DNA of 19,024 nt. It comes from Actinomycetales bacterium (GTDB lineage Bacteria; Actinomycetota; Actinomycetes; Propionibacteriales; Nocardioidaceae). The DNA is taken from positions 1 through 19,024 of the forward strand of contig JAAZCT010000025.1 of assembly GCA_012513165.1 (NCBI GenBank). Direction: 5' to 3'. The notes under the pieces are model-generated. The model had not been told where the DNA came from, searched no databases, and was given only the letters and a program-made list of their open reading frames with translations. Every line of letters begins with the position of its first letter. Positions within the stretch are counted from its first letter, which is position 1. A program made the translations under genes and the position numbers. This document shows, one piece after another, positions 6,436 to 11,971 of this stretch.

Positions 6436-7978
6436 CGTCGTCGTTGTCGGTTCGGGTCCGAACGGTTTGGTCGCGGCCAACTACTTAGCCGATGCTGGCC
6501 ACGACGTACTGGTGCTCGAGGCTCAAGCGCATCTGGGCGGAGCGGTTTCGAGTGATCGGGGTGTGCATCCTGACTTTGTGCACGACCTAGCGAGCACTTT
6601 TCATCCGCTTGCTGCGGCCTCGCCGATCCTTGCGGCGTTGGATTTGCCCGACTACGGTCTGGTGCGCACGAAAGCCCCCGCAGTTCTGGGGCACCCACAC
6701 GTCCGTGACGGCTGGTTTCTGCAGCACGAAGACGTGAACGAGACCGCGGCAGGGTTGGACACGTTGAGTTCTGGAGACGGAGAGGTGCTGGTGCGTATGT
6801 GGGAGCATTGGCAGGCGGTTGGGGACGACATCGTTCGATCCTTGGTTTCGCCTTTCCCGCCTACGAAGGCCACCGGCCGCTTGCTTCGTTCGTCACGACA
6901 TCGCGGTTTCCTCGGGTCGCTGGCACTTCCGTTAGACATGTTGGTTCGCCAGTTCTCGGGGCCTGCATACCCAACCTTGTTGGCCGGAAATGCGGCGCAT
7001 AGCGATATGTCTAATCGGTTGCCGGGTTCGGGACTGATGGCGATCGTCTTGACGATGCTGGGCCATCAAACGGGATTCGTTGTCCCGCGAGGTGGCGCAC
7101 AGGGACTGACGGATGCGCTCGCTGCTCGCTTGAGGTCTCGGGGCGGCGAAACCCGCGTATCGAGCGAGGTTACGCGGATCGAATCGCGTGCGGGGGTAAC
7201 CACCGGAGTCGTTCTGGCTTCCGGTGAACGCTGCGCAGCAGACGCCGTGGTGGCCTGCGTATCGGCACCAGCCTTGTACCAGCAGTTGCTCGACCCAAGC
7301 GCGGTAAAGCCTCATATCGCTCGCGCGATGACTCGTTTCGAATGGGACCCGGGGACTTTTCGGGTTGACTGGGCGCTTTCCGGACCGATCCCTTGGCGTC
7401 ATGAGCCCGCGGCAGCACCAGGCACTCTGCACATCGCTGATAGTCGCGCCCAGATGACACAAAACCTCACCGCGATTCGTGCAGGGCGGGTGCCATTGAG
7501 GCCGTTTATTGTGGCCGGCCAAATGACAACAACCGACGCGACACGTTCGCCAAGCGGAACCGAAGCAGTAGGGGCGTACACGCGGATCCCGCAGGCGTTT
7601 CGTTCCGACGATGGGGCACAACTTCGGGGACGATGGGACTCGAGCGATTGCGAGCGCTTCGCCGATCGACTTCAACAACGCCTCGAAGAGCAAGCGCCTG
7701 GCTTCTCAGATCGAGTTCTCGCGCGCCGGGTTCTAGGGCCCAAAGAACTGGAACAACTCAACGCGAACTTAGTCAACGGCGCGATCGGTGGCGGGACACA
7801 ACGGTTGCGAAACCAAGTATTCTTCCGGCCGAACCTTGGGGGAGCAGGCCCAGCCACAGGAGTCCGCGGTCTCTTTCTGGGCTCGGCCTCAGCGCATCCC
7901 GGCGGCGGCGTGCATGGCGGGCCGGGTCATTCCGCTGCGCTAGCGGTTCTTGCGCAATTTGGCCGACGTAGTACCTAA
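6428..7978 (+). CDS. FAD-dependent oxidoreductase, phytoene desaturase/PYROXD2-like, probable ATC start
   Basis: A 516-residue flavoprotein of the CrtI/PYROXD2-like amine-oxidase superfamily. The N-terminus reads VVVVGSGPNGLVAANYLADA with the GxGxxG of the Rossmann fold (G8, G10, G13) and the acidic end of strand 2 (E31), then LGGAVSS. The C-terminal FAD signature is GVRGLFLGSASAHPGGGVHG, ending the protein as usual. The substrate is not predictable; carotenoid-type desaturation is possible but no carotenoid genes are nearby. The start is the point of interest: the frame is open from 6380, but the codons before 6467 include only CTG (6413) and ATC (6428) as conceivable starts. ATC fits the ribosome site and family N-terminus (ATC GCT AAC would be Met-Ala-Asn). 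It overlaps the exporter gene by 8 bp, implying coupling. A sequencing error ATG to ATC is the alternative. Confidence 0.9.
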   Translation: MANVVVVGSGPNGLVAANYLADAGHDVLVLEAQAHLGGAVSSDRGVHPDFVHDLASTFHPLAAASPILAALDLPDYGLVRTKAPAVLGHPHVRDGWFLQHEDVNETAAGLDTLSSGDGEVLVRMWEHWQAVGDDIVRSLVSPFPPTKATGRLLRSSRHRGFLGSLALPLDMLVRQFSGPAYPTLLAGNAAHSDMSNRLPGSGLMAIVLTMLGHQTGFVVPRGGAQGLTDALAARLRSRGGETRVSSEVTRIESRAGVTTGVVLASGERCAADAVVACVSAPALYQQLLDPSAVKPHIARAMTRFEWDPGTFRVDWALSGPIPWRHEPAAAPGTLHIADSRAQMTQNLTAIRAGRVPLRPFIVAGQMTTTDATRSPSGTEAVGAYTRIPQAFRSDDGAQLRGRWDSSDCERFADRLQQRLEEQAPGFSDRVLARRVLGPKELEQLNANLVNGAIGGGTQRLRNQVFFRPNLGGAGPATGVRGLFLGSASAHPGGGVHGGPGHSAALAVLAQFGRRST

Positions 7979-8032
7979 GGTCGATCCAGCATGGTTAGCG
8001 GCGGGTAGCCAGATGGCACGAGGTGATGATTG

Positions 8033-8046
8033 TTTCCCATGGGAAA
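8033..8046. promoter_or_regulatory. 14-bp perfect palindrome upstream of the NERD-like gene
   Basis: TTTCCCATGGGAAA is fully self-complementary. It overlaps a weak -35 (TTGTTT, 8030-8035) and the spacer before AAGAAT (8053-8058, 17 bp away), which is where a repressor site would sit. Candidate operator; the binding protein is unknown. Confidence 0.45.
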
Positions 8047-8058
8047 TGTGGGAAGAAT

Positions 8059-8072
8059 CACGTCATAACGTG
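8059..8072. promoter_or_regulatory. Second inverted repeat upstream of the NERD-like gene
   Basis: CACGT-CATA-ACGTG has perfect 5-bp arms and lies 12 bp after the preceding palindrome and 40 bp before the preferred start codon. It may be a second protein-binding site or part of the 5' leader. Confidence 0.35.
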
Positions 8073-8112
8073 AAGTTACCTCAGTCTCACAGGTATGAAG
8101 GGCAAACGACAC

Positions 8113-8706
8113 ATGTTGAGCGACAACCAGGCGCGACCCTCATTGCGCATCGTCTCGGGCGATATCAGTGAGGTCTCGGACGAGCCCGAGCTTGCGCCTG
8201 AAGTTGAAGCACTCGATCTTGTGACTGAAGCCATCACTCAAGCCTGCGGCGACAAGGCACTTTTGCTGATTGAACGTCAACCTTGGGGCCACACTCGTCC
8301 GATTCCGTTAGTGGTCATCGTGCCTTCTGGCGTGTACTTGATCGATCCGCTGCTGTTTCCGAAATCCAAAATCAAAGCTAATAGTGATGGTCTTGACCTC
8401 GTGGTAGACGGCGTTCTTAAGCCGCGGTTTGCGCGCAAGATGAGTGACAACTGTGATGCGCTGGTGGCGGCCCTCGAAACCGGTCCGGTTCCTGAAGCGA
8501 ATATGACCGCACTGTATTGCTTGGTGAAGCATCGCTTTGTGTTCTCGCCTTTAAGCGTCGACGGCGTAGACGTCGTGACACTTCGTGGTCTGATCCGCTT
8601 GCTTAAGCGCAAGGGTGACCTTGATGAGTCGGCCATGGAACGGGTGCATCTGGATCTTGCGCGGCGCTTGGACCGGGCGCACCCAACTCAGAAGAGCGGT
8701 AGTTGA
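8113..8706 (+). CDS. NERD-like protein with degraded nuclease motif
   Basis: A 197-residue protein (203 if started at ATG 8095). The centre and end resemble actinobacterial NERD-domain proteins: a strand pair PIPLVVIVPSGVYLID, then LVVDGVLKPRFARK, and a closing RGLIRLLKRKGDLDE with LARRLDRAHP, in the order recalled for that group. NERD is a nuclease-related PD-(D/E)xK fold. In the group the core normally reads N-I-D-H ... I-D-A-K; here the corresponding places read P-I-P-L and I-D-P-L, so the first Asp and the Lys appear lost. The N-terminal GER-type motif is also not evident. Catalysis is therefore doubtful. The 8113 ATG has GAAGGG 10 bp upstream; the 8095 ATG has only AGG at 1 bp. It precedes mcrBC on the same strand but with a 249-bp gap. 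Confidence 0.75.
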   Translation: MLSDNQARPSLRIVSGDISEVSDEPELAPEVEALDLVTEAITQACGDKALLLIERQPWGHTRPIPLVVIVPSGVYLIDPLLFPKSKIKANSDGLDLVVDGVLKPRFARKMSDNCDALVAALETGPVPEANMTALYCLVKHRFVFSPLSVDGVDVVTLRGLIRLLKRKGDLDESAMERVHLDLARRLDRAHPTQKSGS

Positions 8707-8955
8707 CCATAGGGCGGGCTTCGTGGTCCTGCTGGGGACTAGAGGAATGGTCCAAATTGACGATTCATCGAGGCCGTCAGTGCCGATAGGTTAATCATGT
8801 TGCATATGTGGCATAACGATTTTTCAGGTACAAATCTCGCGGTGAGAGTAAATGCAGAGGGTGGTGATGAGCATGTTGCAGGTGGTTCCAACGCAATTTG
8901 TGAACACGCAATTGCCCGGTAGCATCCTCGAAGTACTTAACTTAAGGGGAACAGC
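8707..8955 (+). promoter_or_regulatory. Non-coding region ahead of mcrBC
   Basis: 249 bp with visibly lower GC than the genes on either side, probably the control region of mcrBC. I see no convincing -35/-10 pair; TTGCAT (8800-8805) and TACAAA (8829-8834) are 23 bp apart. Just before the ribosome site is the palindrome CTTAA-C-TTAAG (8936-8946), overlapping AGTACT (8932-8937 area). A 41-codon frame at 8797-8922 is open but has no ribosome site and no recognisable product. Confidence 0.45.
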
Positions 8956-10647
8956 GTGAGAGTAGATCGCATCTGGTGGCACGAAATCAGCCCGGAAGAC
9001 TTTTACAACATGGAGAAGCTCCCACGGATGGGGCTCAAGGGCAAATCGAACTTTGAAATCACTCGAGTACCTGAACTCCTCGAGTTTTTCGGTTACGGTG
9101 CGAACCTCCCCGCAGATCGCTGGACCGACGTCACCCTGGACGCTCGTGTCATCGGCAACTCCAATCTTCAAGCGCCAATCCAGTTCAAGTGTCACAAGCG
9201 CCATGGCACCTTCGAAGTGGCGAATCAGAACCGCAACGACGATCGCAACATGCGCCACCCCGGGTGGACTCCAGATTTTGGTTGGCCCAAAAACACCGAG
9301 GTTCCCAGCAGCGTCGATGATGCGAAACGCATTCTTGAAGTCGTCGGTGGCATTCATATCTACGTGGTTCGCACTCAAGACGGCGTATTTTTCACCGGAA
9401 CCACCTATGGCCGGCACCTGCCGGTGAACTGGCCAGATGCACTACGCCCGTTGTACGACGGGGTAGGTTCCGGCGTCATCAAAGTAGGGACCGGCTCAGT
9501 CGCTCAACTCACGCCCTTGGCGCGAAAGATCTTGATGGCATTCCAAGATCGCAAGAGCGTACTCGTGTACGGCCCACCGGGAACCGGCAAGCCTCACGCA
9601 GTCGCCCAAGTGCGACAAATGCTGGACAAAGAATGGTCCGGTGGCGAGTCGATCGAGTTCGATCCCAACCGTACCGAACGCCCGTTTACCTCTGGTTTCG
9701 AAGAGTCTCCGTTGGCGCCGCCCGTTCTGACCGATTGGGTGACCTTCCACCAGGACTACGGCTACGAGGATTTCATCATCGGCCTACGGCCCACGGGCGA
9801 AGGTATTCGACTGGCTCCATTTGCCGGTCGGCTTTTGGATCTCGCTGTTCAATTAGAACGCCAAGGTCGCGGTTCTGCCCTGCTCGTGATCGACGAAATC
9901 AACCGAGGCAATGTCCCCAAGATTTTGGGTGACTTCATGACGTTCATGGACACCAACTACCGCAGCGGCAAACCAGGTGAAACCAATCCGTCGGCTATTC
10001 CGGTGAATTTGCCTAAAGTGCAACGGAGTACAACGGGCGACTTCCTGACCGAACCGATTTGGATGCTGTCCGGCGATTCCACGATGCTCGAGTTGCCGTG
10101 GCACTTCCCACATGAACTGAATATTCTGGCCACGATGAACTCAGTTGACCGCGCGGTTGCGCCGCTGGATTCGGCCATTGGGCGTCGTTTCGAACGCATC
10201 GATGCATACGCGGACGTGGAGTTCCTTGCTGAACAACTCGGCGTGAGCTTGCTTGCGGTAGGCGAGATGATGGAATCTCCGCAAGTCGATGTCGAGAGTT
10301 GGACCCCGCAAATCGCTTCGGTTGCTTTGCTGGTGTATTTGAATGATCAGATTACTGAGCGTCTCGGCCAAGACTACGAACTTGGTCACTTGTACTTCTG
10401 GAATATCAAAACGTGGGCAGACCTGCAACGCATTTGGGACCACGACGTCTGGCCGCAGTTGCGAGATCGATTCGGCGCACGTCCAGACCAGTTGGCAGAC
10501 CTGCTGCGAGTGAACTCGCATAGTGCGCCAACGTCCTATCCGTTCCGTCTGCGGACTCTCACCGGACGAGCCATCAACGTGCTGCCGTTGATGGGGATGT
10601 CCGAACTGAACACAGCAGAGACGATTGACTTTTTGGTGCGCGGATGA
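8956..10647 (+). CDS. mcrB: McrB-like AAA+ NTPase with a GKP Walker A
   Basis: In McrBC type IV restriction, McrB binds modified DNA through its N-terminal domain, and its AAA+ domain forms a GTP-hydrolysing ring that recruits the McrC nuclease. This 563-residue protein has an unrecognised N-terminal region (1-180, with aromatic-rich IWWHEISPEDFYNM) and an AAA+ core from about 185. Walker A reads GPPGTGKPH (206-214): proline 213 replaces the Ser/Thr that binds magnesium. Walker B LLVIDEINRGN (309-319), the McrB-type MNSVD (394-398) and the arginine motif GRRFERI (409-415) are intact, and the C-terminal helical part is complete. Start GTG is supported by AAGGGGA 5 bp upstream. The gene overlaps mcrC by ATGA. 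The proline results from codon CCT (9592-9594), one base from ACT or TCT, so loss is either recent or a real variant. Confidence 0.9.
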   Translation: MRVDRIWWHEISPEDFYNMEKLPRMGLKGKSNFEITRVPELLEFFGYGANLPADRWTDVTLDARVIGNSNLQAPIQFKCHKRHGTFEVANQNRNDDRNMRHPGWTPDFGWPKNTEVPSSVDDAKRILEVVGGIHIYVVRTQDGVFFTGTTYGRHLPVNWPDALRPLYDGVGSGVIKVGTGSVAQLTPLARKILMAFQDRKSVLVYGPPGTGKPHAVAQVRQMLDKEWSGGESIEFDPNRTERPFTSGFEESPLAPPVLTDWVTFHQDYGYEDFIIGLRPTGEGIRLAPFAGRLLDLAVQLERQGRGSALLVIDEINRGNVPKILGDFMTFMDTNYRSGKPGETNPSAIPVNLPKVQRSTTGDFLTEPIWMLSGDSTMLELPWHFPHELNILATMNSVDRAVAPLDSAIGRRFERIDAYADVEFLAEQLGVSLLAVGEMMESPQVDVESWTPQIASVALLVYLNDQITERLGQDYELGHLYFWNIKTWADLQRIWDHDVWPQLRDRFGARPDQLADLLRVNSHSAPTSYPFRLRTLTGRAINVLPLMGMSELNTAETIDFLVRG

Positions 10648-11939
10648 TTAACGACATCACGCTGGTAGAAAATGGTCCAGCGCAACGTTTCGAAGGCACT
10701 GACGCCGACCTTGCTGAACTGGCAATGCGCTCTACTGAACTCGTTAACCGGTTGGCTCTGCCTGGTGAACCGTTCGACATCGATCCGGTGAACCGCACGG
10801 TATCGGTTCGCTATGTGGCCGGATACATTCCGCTGGGTGATTCAACAATCGAGGTCTTGCCTCACGTGCTACGTCACGATCCGGGCTGGCGGATGTCGAT
10901 GTTGACCATGTTGACTGCAATTAAGCGCCTAGAATGGTCGCCGATCGCAGACCGCGCTACCCGCCACGCGAACCTACCGGGCCTGCTGGGCCTCATTCTC
11001 GCTGAAGCGATGGGCCGAGCCGTCGGCGAAGGCGTACCACGAAACTACGTGGAAGGGTCCGGCCGAAGCTCGTCCATTCGTGGACAGATCGATCCGGCTA
11101 AAGCTTGGCGTCGAGTGATTGATCCCTACGTGGTTGATTGTCGATACTCAGACTTCGTTGCAAACCATCCCGTGGCTGCGGCGTTGAAATGGGCATGTGG
11201 CGAGCTGTCCGGCGCAGTCAAGGAAGAGTGGCTTCAGTCGGAGTTGCTCAACTATAAGGAGCTCTTCCCCGAAGCCGGCCGAGAACTTCCTGGTCCGGCC
11301 GTGCTAGACGGCATGCAATTGACGCCGCAATTTGGCTTCTTGCAAGATGCGCTCGATGTCGCGCGTTTGCTCGCGATGTGTCCTCAAGGTGGCACCTCGG
11401 CGCGTCCAGGTGCCCCGGGTCGCGCTTTCTTGTGGAATACCGAAACGATGTTCTTAGAGTTCGTCAATATGGTGATCGAAAACGCAGCGAAGGCTGCTGG
11501 TGGAACGTCATATCGCGAACAACGGTCGGTAGCGTCCTTCCGCTCATCTCGTGTGCGCGAAGAGGCCGTCGCCGATGCCGTGGTGCAGGTCGGAAACGAA
11601 GTCGTTGCCATTCGGATTTCACCAGATGAATACACCGACGATAACTTCGACGAGTTGGCGGCCGCAGTCGTCGCGGCTGGCAAGCGTCTCGGTTCGCTCG
11701 ATGTTGCCGTCGTCTATCCGGCCAGCATGAGCCTTCGTCCGGGATCTCAATGGAAGCTTCACGACGAAGACGGTCCCCGCATGTTGCACGCGGTGAGCCT
11801 CGATCCGTCTGGCGTTGGCGAGATTGGCGGCATGGAGCGTATCCGCGAGGACCTCGGCATGGACTTGGGCGCCGTGATCAGCGTTTCGCGACGCCGTGGT
11901 TCTAGTTTGGCGACGAATCGCTTCGCGGCTAGTCGGTAA
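10644..11939 (+). CDS. mcrC: McrC-like protein with altered nuclease site
   Basis: McrC stimulates the McrB NTPase and normally supplies the PD-(D/E)xK endonuclease. This 431-residue protein has the McrC N-terminal module (VAGYIPLGDSTIEVLPHVL, 58-76) and the middle landmark GRSSSIRGQIDPAKAW (140-155), followed by the nuclease-region helix LWNTETMFLEFVNMVIEN (263-280). Where the active site should be, it reads VADAVV (309-314) ... VVAIRISPDEY (320-330): Asp 311 is kept but the D-A-K of canonical members is R-I-S. The later strand LDVAVVYP (352-359) matches the usual LVYP. So the fold seems retained and metal-dependent cleavage probably lost. Start ATG overlaps the mcrB stop, implying coupled translation and a fixed complex. 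No frameshift or stop. Assignment rests on motif order and context. Confidence 0.87.
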   Translation: MINDITLVENGPAQRFEGTDADLAELAMRSTELVNRLALPGEPFDIDPVNRTVSVRYVAGYIPLGDSTIEVLPHVLRHDPGWRMSMLTMLTAIKRLEWSPIADRATRHANLPGLLGLILAEAMGRAVGEGVPRNYVEGSGRSSSIRGQIDPAKAWRRVIDPYVVDCRYSDFVANHPVAAALKWACGELSGAVKEEWLQSELLNYKELFPEAGRELPGPAVLDGMQLTPQFGFLQDALDVARLLAMCPQGGTSARPGAPGRAFLWNTETMFLEFVNMVIENAAKAAGGTSYREQRSVASFRSSRVREEAVADAVVQVGNEVVAIRISPDEYTDDNFDELAAAVVAAGKRLGSLDVAVVYPASMSLRPGSQWKLHDEDGPRMLHAVSLDPSGVGEIGGMERIREDLGMDLGAVISVSRRRGSSLATNRFAASR

Positions 11940-11971
11940 ATTTTGCCGTGTGGAGGCCGAAATGCGTGGCG

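Noticed and set aside
6932..7693. Open frame of 253 codons antisense to the flavoprotein gene
   Set aside because: Composition is arginine-, serine- and cysteine-rich as expected from a reverse reading; no motif or ribosome site.
6467..7978. TTG at 6467 as start of the flavoprotein
   Set aside because: It would begin after GSGPNG and so remove the FAD-binding glycines; no ribosome site precedes it.
8797..8922. 41-codon open frame upstream of mcrB
   Set aside because: No ribosome site, codon third positions poorer in G/C than the neighbours, no recognisable sequence; more likely part of the control region.
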